From contig NZ_AP026442.1 in assembly GCF_027923705.1 (NCBI RefSeq), positions 2,294,001 to 2,358,000 on the forward strand: DNA of 64,000 nt. Direction: 5' to 3'. Below the pieces are notes generated by a model. It searched no databases, had not been told where the DNA came from, and worked only from the letters and a program-made list of their open reading frames with translations. Source of the DNA: Cellulomonas sp. NTE-D12 (lineage in GTDB: Bacteria > Actinomycetota > Actinomycetes > Actinomycetales > Cellulomonadaceae). Below are positions 17,566-26,096 of this stretch, one piece after another. The position numbers were made by a program, and so were the translations under genes. Every line of letters begins with the position of its first letter. Within the stretch, counting starts at the first letter, position 1.

Positions 17566-18401
17566 CGGACCGGCACCAGCACGGCGAGCACCAGGTACAC
17601 CGCGGGCGCCGTGAGCAGCAACGAGTCGAGCCGGTCGAGCAGGCCGCCATGGCCGGGCAGCAGGCTGCCCATGTCCTTCAGCTCGAGGTCCCGCTTCAGC
17701 ATCGACTCCGACAGGTCGCCGAGCGTCGCGGTGCACACCGTCGCGAGGCCCAGCAGCACCCCCACGTAGGGCTGCGCTCCGAACGCCACCTGCACGCCGA
17801 CCACGCCGACCACGCAGGCCAGCACCACCGATCCCGCCAGCCCCTCCCAGCTCTTCTTCGGGCTGACGCTCGGCGCGAGCGGGTGCCGTCCGAGCAGCAC
17901 CCCCACGGAGTAGCCACCGACGTCGCTCGCCACCGCGAGCAGGACGAACACGAGCGTGCGGGACGGCCCGTCCGGCTGGGCGAGCATCAGCATCGCGAAG
18001 CCGGCGAGGAACGGCAGGTACGCCGCAGCGAACGCCGCGGCCGTCGAGTCGCGCAGCGCGGGCCGGCCGGAGCCGTCCAGCACGCGCCAGACCACGGCAC
18101 CGCCGACGGTGAGGACGAACGCCACGATCAGCGCCTCCGGACCGGCGGTGTACGCCGACACGAGGATCCCGATCGAGCCGACGATCAGCGGGACCAGCGG
18201 CAGGTGCACGTCGCGGCGGGTGAACGCGCGCGCGAGCTCCCACATCGCCCCGCAGACCAGGATCACCGCCAGGACGCCGAAGGCCTCCTTGCGGATGAAC
18301 AGCGAGGCGACCACCACGCCGAGCAGGCCGAGACCCACCGCGACCGCGACCGGCAGGTCACGGCCCGGAGTCGGGGTGCGGGGGGCGGCGAGCTGCGACA
18401 T
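17562..18401 (-). CDS. cdsA: phosphatidate cytidylyltransferase
   Basis: A 279-residue polytopic membrane enzyme that makes CDP-diacylglycerol from phosphatidate and CTP. About eight hydrophobic segments are visible. The family core SPKKSWEGLAGS lies near 172-183, with GDLSESMLKR and the C-terminal KDMGSLLPGHGGLLDRLDS near 225-265. The ATG overlaps the frr stop by one base (TGATG), and the 3' end overlaps rlmN. Arrangement frr-cdsA-rlmN is conserved in actinobacteria. Confidence 0.96.
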   Translation of the reverse strand: MSQLAAPRTPTPGRDLPVAVAVGLGLLGVVVASLFIRKEAFGVLAVILVCGAMWELARAFTRRDVHLPLVPLIVGSIGILVSAYTAGPEALIVAFVLTVGGAVVWRVLDGSGRPALRDSTAAAFAAAYLPFLAGFAMLMLAQPDGPSRTLVFVLLAVASDVGGYSVGVLLGRHPLAPSVSPKKSWEGLAGSVVLACVVGVVGVQVAFGAQPYVGVLLGLATVCTATLGDLSESMLKRDLELKDMGSLLPGHGGLLDRLDSLLLTAPAVYLVLAVLVPVR

Positions 18402-18958
18402 CAGACCTCGAGCAGCTCGCTCTCCTTGGTGGCGAGCAGGTGGTCCACCAGCTCGACGTGCTTCTTGGTGAGGGCCTCGAGCTCCTTCTCGGCGCGGGCG
18501 ACCTCGTCCTCGCCGGCCTCGCCGTCACGGGCGATCCGGTCCAGCTCGTCCTTGGCGTGCCGACGCACGCTGCGCACCGAGACGCGGGCGTCCTCGGCCT
18601 TGGTCTTCGCGAGCTTGACGAAGTCCTTGCGCCGCTCGGCGGTCAGCGCCGGGAGCACGACTCGGATCACGCCACCGTCGTCCGTCGGGTTCACCCCGAG
18701 GTCGGAGTCGCGGATCGCCTTCTCGATGGCGTGCATCGAGGACTTGTCGAACGGGGAGATCAGCATCGTCCGCGCCTCGGGCACGTTGAACGACGCCAGC
18801 TGCTGCAGCGGCGTCGGGCTCCCGTAGTAGTCGACCAGGATCTTGGAGAACATCGCCGCGTTCGCACGGCCGGTGCGGATCGACGAGAAGTCGTCCTTCG
18901 CGACCTCGATCGCCTTGTCCATCTTCTCCTCGGCCTCGAGGAGGGTCTCGTCGATCAC
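18401..18958 (-). CDS. frr: ribosome recycling factor
   Basis: A 185-residue RRF, which with EF-G splits post-termination ribosomes. The full family length is present, with the long three-helix bundle and conserved RTGRANAAMF (near 28-37) and the ADVRVSVR-like segment AEDARVSVRSVRRHAKDE near 130-147. The GTG start at 18958 follows AAGGAG. It lies 54 bases downstream of pyrH, as in most bacteria. Confidence 0.98.
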   Translation of the reverse strand: MIDETLLEAEEKMDKAIEVAKDDFSSIRTGRANAAMFSKILVDYYGSPTPLQQLASFNVPEARTMLISPFDKSSMHAIEKAIRDSDLGVNPTDDGGVIRVVLPALTAERRKDFVKLAKTKAEDARVSVRSVRRHAKDELDRIARDGEAGEDEVARAEKELEALTKKHVELVDHLLATKESELLEV

Positions 18959-19012
18959 GCCGAGCTCCTTCGTGCTGCGATGCGGGTGGGGACGGGGTCG
19001 TGGGCTGGGAGG

Positions 19013-19753
19013 TCAGCTCGTGGTGACGAGCGTGCCGATCCTCTCACCGTCGAGCGCCCGGGTGACGTTCCCGCGCTCCTCGAGGCCGAACACGACCATC
19101 CGGACGTCGTTGTCACGGCACAGGGACAGGGCCGTGGCGTCCATCACCTCGAGGCCCTGGACCAGCGCCTCGGTGTAGGTCAGGTGGTCGAGCTTGCGGG
19201 CCGACGGGTCGCGGCGCGGGTCGGCGCTGTAGACGCCGTCCACGCCGTTCTTGCCCATCAGCACCTCCTGGCAGTGGGTCTCGAGAGCCCGCTGCACCGC
19301 CACCGTGTCCGTGGAGAAGAACGGCATGCCTGCCCCGGCGCCGAAGATCACGACGCGGCCCTTCTCCAGGTGCCGGATCGCCCGCAGCGGGATGTACGGC
19401 TCGGCGACCTGGCCCATCGTGATCGCGGTCTGGACGCGGGTGCTGACGCCGGCCTGCTCCAGGAAGTCCTGCAACGCGAGGCAGTTCATCACCGTGCCCA
19501 GCATGCCCATGTAGTCGGCGCGAGCCCGGTCCATGCCGTTCTGCGCCAGCTCTGCCCCGCGGAAGAAGTTGCCGCCGCCGACGACGATCGCCACCTGCAC
19601 GCCGTTGCGCACGGCCACCGCGATCTCGTCCGCGATGCGCCGCACCACGTCCGCCGCGAGCCCGACGCTCCCGCCGCCGAACGACTCTCCGGAGAGCTTG
19701 AGCAGCACCCGCCGGGTCCACTTGTCGGAGCGATCCTTGCCCTGCGGGCTCAC
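19013..19753 (-). CDS. pyrH: UMP kinase
   Basis: A 246-residue bacterial-type uridylate kinase (UMP + ATP to UDP), of the amino-acid-kinase fold and usually GTP-activated and UTP-inhibited. LLKLSGESFGG near 17-27, the VVGGGNFFRG loop and AGAGMPFFSTDT are diagnostic. The start is a GTG at 19753 set directly after GGAGGACAT; the in-between ATG runs immediately into a stop, so it can be excluded. It is separated from tsf by a very strong hairpin, so it may have its own promoter. Confidence 0.97.
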   Translation of the reverse strand: MSPQGKDRSDKWTRRVLLKLSGESFGGGSVGLAADVVRRIADEIAVAVRNGVQVAIVVGGGNFFRGAELAQNGMDRARADYMGMLGTVMNCLALQDFLEQAGVSTRVQTAITMGQVAEPYIPLRAIRHLEKGRVVIFGAGAGMPFFSTDTVAVQRALETHCQEVLMGKNGVDGVYSADPRRDPSARKLDHLTYTEALVQGLEVMDATALSLCRDNDVRMVVFGLEERGNVTRALDGERIGTLVTTS

Positions 19754-19804
19754 ATGTCCTCCACTGGTGGCCGGTCCGCCCGGGTACGGCGGGGTGATGC
19801 TGAC

Positions 19805-19845
19805 GTGCCGGTGACCGGGCCCCGAAGGGCACCGGTCACCGGCAC
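19805..19845 (-). terminator. strong UUCG-tetraloop hairpin after tsf
   Basis: Arms 19805-19818 and 19832-19845 are perfectly complementary (14 bp), extended by GCCC/GGGC around CGAA, which reads C(UUCG)G on the tsf mRNA strand. One unpaired base interrupts the stem. It lies 8 bases past the tsf stop and probably terminates the rpsB-tsf transcript or protects its 3' end. Confidence 0.8.
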
Positions 19846-19853
19846 GGTGGTGC

Positions 19854-20699
19854 TCAGGCGCCGACGCGGAACCGCGCGAAGCCGGTGACGGTGCCACCGA
19901 CCTCGGCGAGGACCTGGCCGACGGACTTCTTCGCGTCGCGGGCGAACGCCTGGTCGACCAGGACGTTCTCCTTGAAGAAGCCGACGAGGCGACCCTCCAC
20001 GATCTTCGGCAGGGCAGCCTCGGGCTTGCCCTCACCACGCGCGGTCTCCTCGGCGATGTGCCGCTCGCTCGCGACGACGTCCGCGGGGACGTCCTCACGG
20101 GTGAGGTAGGTCGGCGAGTACGCCGCGATGTGCGTGGCGATGTCGCGGGCGACCGAGGCGCCGGCCGCGTCCGTGGCGACCAGCACGCCGACCTGCGGGG
20201 GCAGGTCCTTGTTGACCTTGTGCAGGTAGACCTCGACGTGCTCGCCGGCCAGGCGGGCGAGCCGCCGGACGACGATCTTCTCGCCGATGGTCGCCGCGAT
20301 GTCGTCGACCACGGACTGCACCGGGGTGCCGTCCGAGTCGGCGGCGAGCAGCGCGTCCGCGTCACGGGCGCCGGAGGAGACAGCCGCCGCGAGCACGCGG
20401 TCCGCGAAGGAGATGAAGGTCTGGTTCTTGGCGACGAAGTCCGTCTCCGAGTTGACCTCGAGCAGCACCGCGCTCTGACCCTCGCCATCGGCCGTCGGGC
20501 CGACCCACGCCGTCACCAGGCCGTCGGAGGCCGAGCGACCCTCGCGCTTGCCGATGCCCTTCAGGCCCTTGACGCGGATGATCTCCAGCGCCTTCTCCGA
20601 GTCGCCGTCCGCCTCGTCGAGCGCCTTCTTGACGTCGAGCATGCCGGCGCCCGTCTTCTCGCGGAGCGCCTTGATGTCAGCGACCGAGTAGTTCGCCAT
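19854..20699 (-). CDS. tsf: translation elongation factor Ts
   Basis: A 281-residue EF-Ts, the guanine-nucleotide exchange factor for EF-Tu. The N-terminal UBA-like motif LREKTGAGMLDVKKAL (residues 12-27) and the core NSETDFVAKNQ (near 83-93) are intact. Family length matches E. coli (about 283). It lies 36 bases downstream of rpsB in the conserved rpsB-tsf operon. Confidence 0.98.
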   Translation of the reverse strand: MANYSVADIKALREKTGAGMLDVKKALDEADGDSEKALEIIRVKGLKGIGKREGRSASDGLVTAWVGPTADGEGQSAVLLEVNSETDFVAKNQTFISFADRVLAAAVSSGARDADALLAADSDGTPVQSVVDDIAATIGEKIVVRRLARLAGEHVEVYLHKVNKDLPPQVGVLVATDAAGASVARDIATHIAAYSPTYLTREDVPADVVASERHIAEETARGEGKPEAALPKIVEGRLVGFFKENVLVDQAFARDAKKSVGQVLAEVGGTVTGFARFRVGA

Positions 20700-20735
20700 C
20701 AGTGGTTCCTGTCCTCGTGTGCTCGTGGTGGGTGC

Positions 20736-21695
20736 TCAGGCCTCGGCCGGCGCGTCGGTGCCGGGCTCGTCGGCGGCAGGCGCCTCGACCTCGGCCGCCT
20801 CGGCGGCGGGCGTCTCGACCACGGAGGTCTCCTCGACCTGCTCCGCGACCTCCTCGACGGCCTCGGCGACCTCGGGCTGGGCAGCGGGGGTCACGTCGGC
20901 GGCGGCCAGGTCGGCCTCGGCACCGGCGAGCAGCTCGCGCTCCCACTCGGCCAGCGGCTCGGCCTCGACCGTGCCGGCGCCCTCGGCGGCAGCCGGCGCG
21001 CCGGAGTGGCGCTTGAGCAGACCGTCGGCGACCGCGTCGGCGATCACGCGGGTGAGCAGCTGGACGGCGCGGATCGCGTCGTCGTTGCCCGGGATCGGGT
21101 AGTCGACCTGGTCGGGGTCGCAGTTGGTGTCCAGGATCGCGACGACCGGGATGCCCAGCTTGCGGGCCTCGTCGACGGCGAGGTGCTCCTTGTTGGTGTC
21201 GACGATCCACACCGCGGACGGCACCTTGGCCATGTCACGGATGCCGCCGAGGGTCTTGGAGAGCTTGTCCTTCTCACGGCGCAGGACGAGCAGCTCCTTC
21301 TTCGTCAGGCCGGAGGCCGCGACGTCGTCGAAGTCGATCTGCTCGAGCTCCTTGAGGCGCTGCAGGCGCTTGTGCACCGTCGAGAAGTTGGTCAGCATGC
21401 CGCCCAGCCAGCGCTGGTTGACGTAGGGCATGCCCACGCGCGCGGCCTGCTCGGCGACGGGCTCCTGCGCCTGCTTCTTGGTGCCGACGAAGAGCACGGT
21501 GCCACCGTGCGCGACGGTCTGGCTGACGAAGTCGTACGCGCTGTCGATGAAGGTCAGCGACTGCTGCAGGTCGACGATGTAGATGCCGTTGCGCTCGGTG
21601 AAGATGAAGCGCTTCATCTTGGGGTTCCAGCGGCGGGTCTGGTGCCCGAAGTGGACACCGCTCTCCAGCAGCTGGCGCATGGTCACGACGGCCAT
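20736..21695 (-). CDS. rpsB: 30S ribosomal protein S2
   Basis: A 319-residue S2. The canonical start MAVVTMRQLLESGVHFGHQTR is placed at ATG 21695 after GGAAGGA; an upstream in-frame start at 21761 adds nonconserved residues. The core ends near residue 235. The last 85 residues form an acidic Ala/Glu/Val-rich tail absent from E. coli S2 (241 residues), as seen in several actinobacteria. The leader is long and contains several hairpins, compatible with the known autoregulation of rpsB by S2, but no established motif was recognised. Confidence 0.98.
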   Translation of the reverse strand: MAVVTMRQLLESGVHFGHQTRRWNPKMKRFIFTERNGIYIVDLQQSLTFIDSAYDFVSQTVAHGGTVLFVGTKKQAQEPVAEQAARVGMPYVNQRWLGGMLTNFSTVHKRLQRLKELEQIDFDDVAASGLTKKELLVLRREKDKLSKTLGGIRDMAKVPSAVWIVDTNKEHLAVDEARKLGIPVVAILDTNCDPDQVDYPIPGNDDAIRAVQLLTRVIADAVADGLLKRHSGAPAAAEGAGTVEAEPLAEWERELLAGAEADLAAADVTPAAQPEVAEAVEEVAEQVEETSVVETPAAEAAEVEAPAADEPGTDAPAEA

Positions 21696-21942
21696 GGCAC
21701 GGTCCTTCCGGCGCTCGCCCAGGGCGTGCGCGCTCGTGCGGGTCCCGTCCAGGACGGGCACACCGCGGCTCGGTTGTCGGCCCCGACCGGTCGGTCGGTG
21801 CCCCTGGCGCCAGCCGGTGCACCGCGCCGGGCGTGGCCCGGACCGCTGCGATGCTCGGCCCCGCCCGTGGCGACCCGAGGGTCGTGAGGACGGGAGATGA
21901 CGCGCGAAGTCGACCGGTACGGACCGGTCGCCGAGGCAATGC
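21696..21942 (-). promoter_or_regulatory. rpsB leader and promoter region
   Basis: The gap between rpsB and the divergent M23 gene (21696-22159) holds no gene I can support. A TAGCAT hexamer on the minus strand (21937-21942) is a plausible -10, implying a leader of roughly 235 bases. Inverted repeats at 21909-21928 (8-bp arms), 21783-21794 (12-bp palindrome) and 21744-21758 (7-bp arms, 1-base loop) could fold this leader. Nothing recognisable was seen in 21943-22159. Confidence 0.45.
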
Positions 21943-22159
21943 TACCGGATCGCTGCCGGCGCCCGGGCCTGCGACGGGGCACCGACGGCGGAGCGGGGGC
22001 AGCGCGCGGCCACGGACGGGGGCAGCAGCGGGCGCGGTGCGGCGGGCGGTCCCGGGGTCGTTCCCGCTCGAGCGACCACAGCCCCGTCCGGGTGCAGGTG
22101 CGGCACCGGGACAGGCCTGGAGAGCGTCGACCCGGTCGCGCGACCGGTTGGCTCGTCCG

Positions 22160-22795
22160 GTGCGGCCCGCTGCTCTCCGACCTCTGCCGACCCCGACGGC
22201 ACCCGTCCCCGTCGCCCGTGGCCGTCGTGCGCGAGCCGTCGTCAGGCTCGCCGCCACCACGGCGCTGCTCGTCGGCACGGTCGCCGCCCCCGCAGCACCG
22301 AGCGCGTCCGTCCCGGGGAGCGTGATCGGTGCCGGCGCGCTGCGTGGCACGCCCCCGACCGGCGGACCGGTGGCCGTCTACCGGGCCCCGGTCCCGGGTA
22401 CCCCCTCGTTCGCACACCCCTTCCGGGCCCCCGCGCAGCGGTGGTCGGCCGGCCACCGGGGCGTGGACCTCTGGCTGGGCGACGACATGCCCGTCCTGGC
22501 GCCGGCCGCCGGCACCGTGACGTTCGCCGGCACGGTCGTGGACCGGGGAGTGGTGTCGGTGCTCCACCCCGACGGGCGGCGGAGCAGCGTCGAGCCGGTG
22601 GTGGCTGCCGTGGTCGTCGGCCAGCAGGTGGGTGCCGGTGACGTCCTGGGGACTCTCGACGGGTCGGGCGGCCACTGCACACCCCGCAGCTGCGTGCACT
22701 GGGGCCTGCGGGAGGGTGACCGCTACCTGGACCCGGTGACGGTGCTGTCCGGTGGCGGGCCGATCGTGCTGCTCCCGGTGGCACCCGCCGGGTGA
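22160..22795 (+). CDS. secreted M23/LytM-type peptidase-like protein
   Basis: About 212 residues. The N-terminus (RRARAVVRLAATTALLVG, then VAAPAAPSAS) reads as a signal peptide, and the rest is an M23 domain. The first zinc ligands are in HRGVDLW. The usual HxH near the end is SCVHWGLREGD, so the second His (zinc ligand) is kept but the first, normally catalytic, is Cys. GDxYLDP-type ending is typical of the homolog next to rpsB in actinobacteria. Start is uncertain: GTG 22160 was chosen for the signal peptide, without a good ribosome site. Upstream alternatives are TTG 22148, GTG 22037 and ATG 21833. Confidence 0.72.
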   Translation: MRPAALRPLPTPTAPVPVARGRRARAVVRLAATTALLVGTVAAPAAPSASVPGSVIGAGALRGTPPTGGPVAVYRAPVPGTPSFAHPFRAPAQRWSAGHRGVDLWLGDDMPVLAPAAGTVTFAGTVVDRGVVSVLHPDGRRSSVEPVVAAVVVGQQVGAGDVLGTLDGSGGHCTPRSCVHWGLREGDRYLDPVTVLSGGGPIVLLPVAPAG

Positions 22796-22819
22796 GGACG
22801 GCGTTCGATCGGGTTCGTC

Positions 22820-22839
22820 CGGACGCCGTCAGGCGTCCG
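22820..22839. terminator. bidirectional terminator hairpin
   Basis: An 8-bp perfect stem with a GTCA loop lies between the convergent M23 gene and the sigma-factor gene. No T-run follows. Confidence 0.65.
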
Positions 22840-22866
22840 CTGTCGCGTCAGGCGTGCTCCGCCTCG

Positions 22867-23784
22867 TCAGCCGCGCTCGGCCTCGACCAGTCGCGTCCGG
22901 AGCCGGGCCATCGCCGCGGTGTGCATCTGCGAGATGCGGGACTCGGTCACGCCGAGCAGCCGGCCGATCTCGGCCAACGTCATGCCCTCGTAGTAGTAGA
23001 GGACCACGACCATCCGCTCACGCTCGCCGAGCTGCTCGATGGCCCGCGCCAGCAGGAACTTGGTCTCCTGCGCCTCGACCGACCGCGCAGGGTCCTCCGA
23101 CCGCTCGTCGCCGAGCGTGTCCCCGAGGGACACGGAGCCGGGCCGGTCGTCCCCGCCCAGCATCTCGTCGAGCGCAGCCACGTTGACGGAGGACAGCTGA
23201 CCGAGCACGGAGCGCAGCTCCTCGACCGGCATCTGCAGGTGGCCCGCCACCTCGTGCTCGCTCGGTGAGCGGTGCAGGGTCGCCTCGAGCTCGCCGTAGG
23301 CACGGTCGACAGCGCGGGCCTTCGTCCGGACGGAGCGGGGCACCCAGTCCATCGCGCGCAGCTCGTCGATGATCGCGCCGCGGATCCGCGAGGACGCGTA
23401 CGACTCGAACTTCACGGAACGACCCAGCTCGTACTTCTCGATGGCGTCGATCAGGCCGAACATGCCGTAGGACACCAGGTCCGCGTGCTCCACCATGCTC
23501 GGTAGACGCATCCCGACCCGGCCGGCGACGGCCGTGACCAGCGGCACGAAGCTCATGATCAGGCGCTCGCGCGCCTGGGGGCAGCCCGTGTCCTTGAAGG
23601 CCACCCAGGTGGCCTCGAGGTCCAGGACGGCGTCGGCGACCGGACCCGTCGGTACGGCGGTGCCTGCGGCGACGGAGCGCTGCTGCGGGATGACACCCTG
23701 CGGGGCGGTGCCGGCCGCATAGCGGTCTGCCGGCTCGGCCGTGCGCACGGACGAGCGGACCGGCGCGCTCAGGGGTGTGGTCAT
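22867..23784 (-). CDS. FliA/WhiG family RNA polymerase sigma factor
   Basis: A 305-residue sigma-28-family factor. Region 2 includes DLVSYGMFGLIDAIEKYE and FESYASSRIRGAIIDELR, region 3 begins RSVRTKARAVDRAYGELE, and the region 4 helix-turn-helix is MTLAEIGRLLGVTESRISQ. In actinobacteria this locus carries whiG (sporulation) or the motility sigma factor. A chemoreceptor gene at 53469 with a matching upstream element favours a motility role. ATG 23784 has GGAG at good spacing. An alternative ATG at 23808 overlaps the xerC stop (ATGA) and adds 8 residues. The first 50 residues are unstructured. Confidence 0.9.
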   Translation of the reverse strand: MTTPLSAPVRSSVRTAEPADRYAAGTAPQGVIPQQRSVAAGTAVPTGPVADAVLDLEATWVAFKDTGCPQARERLIMSFVPLVTAVAGRVGMRLPSMVEHADLVSYGMFGLIDAIEKYELGRSVKFESYASSRIRGAIIDELRAMDWVPRSVRTKARAVDRAYGELEATLHRSPSEHEVAGHLQMPVEELRSVLGQLSSVNVAALDEMLGGDDRPGSVSLGDTLGDERSEDPARSVEAQETKFLLARAIEQLGERERMVVVLYYYEGMTLAEIGRLLGVTESRISQMHTAAMARLRTRLVEAERG

Positions 23785-23804
23785 GGGGGGCTCCGTCCGG
23801 GGGC

Positions 23805-24737
23805 TCATGCGCGGGGGTGAGCGAGCTGGTAGGCGGAGCGCAGACGCTCCGCCGAGACGTGGGTGTACCGCTGCGTGGTGCCGAGGCTTGCGTGGCCCAG
23901 CAGCTCCTGGACGGTCCGCAGGTCCGAACCGCCCTCGAGAAGGTGCGTCGCGGCCGTGTGGCGGAGCGCGTGCGGGGCGACGTCGTCCACCCCCGCGGTG
24001 GCGGCAAGCCGGTGCACCGCATCCCGCAGCCGTCGCTGGTCGACACGGGCGCCCCGAGCACCGAGGAACAGCGCGTCGCCGGACATCGGGCCGGCCAGGC
24101 GGGGCCGACCGAGCTCGAGCCACGCACGAGCTGCCTGCACGGCGGGAAGGCCCACCGGCACCACTCGCTCCTTGCCGCCCTTGCCGAACACCCGCAGCGT
24201 CCGCTCGTTCAGGTCGAGGTCCGACAGGCTCGCTCCGCAGAGCTCCCCGACCCGTACCCCGGTGGCGTACAGCAGCTCGGCCGCCGCCCAGTCCCGCACC
24301 GCGACGGGGTCACCGTCCTGCGCCGCGGCCCGGGCCGTGTCCAGCAACGTGGTGACCGCAGGTTGCGCCAGCACGGTGGGCAGCACACCGGAGACCCGAG
24401 CCGTCGCGAGCCGAGCCGTCGGGTCGGATGCCAGGCGCCCGGTGTGGACGGCCCAGCCGAAGAACGTCCGGACGGCCGCCGAGCGGCGCGCCAGGGTCGC
24501 GCGGCTGTGCTGGCTCGCCGCCATCGCCGCGAGCCAGCCGCGCAGCGTGGTCAGGTCGATCGAGTCCAGGGTGCTGCGACCATGACGACCCGCGTACGCG
24601 AACAGGTGGTCCAGGTCTCCCTCGTAGGCGCGCACGGTGTGCTCGGACAGGCCCCGCTGGGCGCGCAGATGCAGGGCGAAGTCGGACTGCAGGAGGGCGC
24701 GCTCGGGCGCTCCCGCAGTGATCTCTGCCACGTACAC
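23805..24737 (-). CDS. xerC: XerC/XerD-type tyrosine recombinase
   Basis: A 310-residue tyrosine recombinase, probably resolving chromosome dimers at dif. The N-terminal SAM-like DNA-binding domain spans about 10-100. Catalytic residues are all present: Arg162 (TGVRVGEL), Lys189 (GKGGKE), His256 and Arg259 (HALRH), His282 (GHASLG) and Tyr291 (QRYTH). GTG 24737 is supported by CACGGT ending 6 bases upstream (leaderless pattern); GTG 24731 is the alternative. No mobile-element context is visible. Location beside dprA matches the housekeeping xerC of actinobacteria. Confidence 0.93.
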   Translation of the reverse strand: MYVAEITAGAPERALLQSDFALHLRAQRGLSEHTVRAYEGDLDHLFAYAGRHGRSTLDSIDLTTLRGWLAAMAASQHSRATLARRSAAVRTFFGWAVHTGRLASDPTARLATARVSGVLPTVLAQPAVTTLLDTARAAAQDGDPVAVRDWAAAELLYATGVRVGELCGASLSDLDLNERTLRVFGKGGKERVVPVGLPAVQAARAWLELGRPRLAGPMSGDALFLGARGARVDQRRLRDAVHRLAATAGVDDVAPHALRHTAATHLLEGGSDLRTVQELLGHASLGTTQRYTHVSAERLRSAYQLAHPRA

Positions 24738-24760
24738 ATGCCTACCGTGACTGCTCGGCC

Positions 24761-24831
24761 GGATTCGGACAAGACACGCATGGGCACGCTTGCCGACCGC
24801 CTGGGCGAATGCGACGGCAATGTCCGATTCC
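24761..24831. repeat. imperfect 11-bp inverted repeat in an AT-richer gap upstream of xerC
   Basis: GGATTCGGACA (24761-24771) and TGTCCGATTCC (24821-24831) are inverted with one mismatch, separated by 49 bases. The gap 24738-24863 is visibly richer in A/T than its surroundings and includes a five-T run just beyond the dprA stop. It could be a regulator site or dprA terminator material; no known site is recognised. Confidence 0.35.
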
Positions 24832-24863
24832 GCGTCGACAATTGAGCCGAATGCCGTTGTTTT

Positions 24864-26096
24864 TCACCCGGTCGGCCGAGTGTCGGTCGCACGCGCCGAC
24901 CGCCGAGCGGTCCACCGGTCTCCTGCGCGGACGGCGAGATCCTCGAGCTGCAGGATGCCGAGCGCTGCCCGCGCCTCGGCGACCGACGTGCCGGCGCGCG
25001 TCGCGATCGTCGACTCGTCCAGGCCGCCGCGCAGGGGCAACGCGTCATGGACCTGGAGGACCCTCGTGCCGAGGTCCGTGAGCGTGCCACGGCTGACCGC
25101 GTCGTCGCTGGTGCGGACGTCGCCGGCGTGGTGCAGGCCGCCCGGCAGCAGCTCGGCCACCTCGTCGGCGTCGGTCACGCACACCGCATGCCCTTCGCGG
25201 AGCAGCCGGTGGCATCCCGCGGACGCTGCGGAGGTCACCGGTCCCGGCACGGCGCCGACCGGCCGCAGCAGCGCCGCGGCGTGATGAGCGGAGCTGAGGG
25301 CGCCGGAGCGCCACGCCGCCTCCACGACCACGGTCGCGTCGGACAGTGCGGCGATCACACGGTTGCGTTGCAGAAACCGGGACTTGGTCGGAAGGGAACC
25401 CGGCGGGACCTCACTGACGAGGGCGCCGCCCGTTCCGACCGTTTCCTCGAAGATGCGCGCGTTCCCGGCCGGATAGGCGCGGTCCACGCCACCCGCGAGG
25501 ACGACCAGGGTGAGGCCGCCAGCGCCGAGGGCGCCACGGTGCGCCGCTGCGTCGATGCCGTACGCACCGCCCGACGCGACACAGCTCCCCCGGGTCGCGA
25601 GGCCGTGAGCGAGGTCGTAGGCGACTCGCTCTCCGTACGTGGTGCTGGCTCGCGCCCCGACGACCGCGACGGTGCTGCGCGCGGGCAGCGCGCCGCGAAC
25701 CCACAGAGCCGGTGGTGCGGCATCGCCCAGGTCGTCCAGACCGCGCGGCCACCCGTCGTCCCCCGGGACGACGAGATGACCGTTCAGGCGCTGCAGGGCG
25801 CCGAGGTCGCGCTCCGGGCACAGGGACTCGAGGCGCCCTGCCCAGCGCAGCAGGGCTCGGCCCAGCCGAGCGCGGTCGGCCGCGCCCATCTCCTCGCCCG
25901 CCGCGGTGAGCACGACGGACCAGTCGACGGCCCCCCGCGCTGCGGCACGAGCCCACGCGAGCGCGTGGGCGGCGCCGAGGATCCTGACCAACGCCCCGGC
26001 GATGCGGTCACCCGGCTCGACGAGAGCAGACCATGCAACCCGCGCCATCCGCTCCGCGGTCGCGGACGAGTCGTCCTCGTAGACGGTGCCGCTCAC
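24864..26096 (-). CDS. dprA: DNA-processing protein DprA
   Basis: A 410-residue DprA/Smf. The Rossmann-like core carries VAVVGARASTTYGERVA (near 128-144), ASGGAYGIDAAAHRGAL and the ALSSAHHAA segment. A C-terminal winged-helix-like domain starts near 345. DprA loads RecA on incoming single strands in transformation and has a poorly understood role in non-competent actinobacteria. The GTG start at 26096 overlaps the comM stop (GTGA), so the two are coupled. An N-terminal helical domain of about 90 residues precedes the core. Confidence 0.94.
   Translation of the reverse strand: MSGTVYEDDSSATAERMARVAWSALVEPGDRIAGALVRILGAAHALAWARAAARGAVDWSVVLTAAGEEMGAADRARLGRALLRWAGRLESLCPERDLGALQRLNGHLVVPGDDGWPRGLDDLGDAAPPALWVRGALPARSTVAVVGARASTTYGERVAYDLAHGLATRGSCVASGGAYGIDAAAHRGALGAGGLTLVVLAGGVDRAYPAGNARIFEETVGTGGALVSEVPPGSLPTKSRFLQRNRVIAALSDATVVVEAAWRSGALSSAHHAAALLRPVGAVPGPVTSAASAGCHRLLREGHAVCVTDADEVAELLPGGLHHAGDVRTSDDAVSRGTLTDLGTRVLQVHDALPLRGGLDESTIATRAGTSVAEARAALGILQLEDLAVRAGDRWTARRSARATDTRPTG

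Noticed and set aside
21943..22159. RNA gene in the rpsB upstream gap
   Set aside because: No tRNA-like cloverleaf, and no recognisable ncRNA motif; only hairpins attributable to the rpsB leader.
24737..24864. XerC as an integrase of a mobile element
   Set aside because: No attachment-site repeats or phage genes; neighbours are the conserved dprA and sigma-factor genes.
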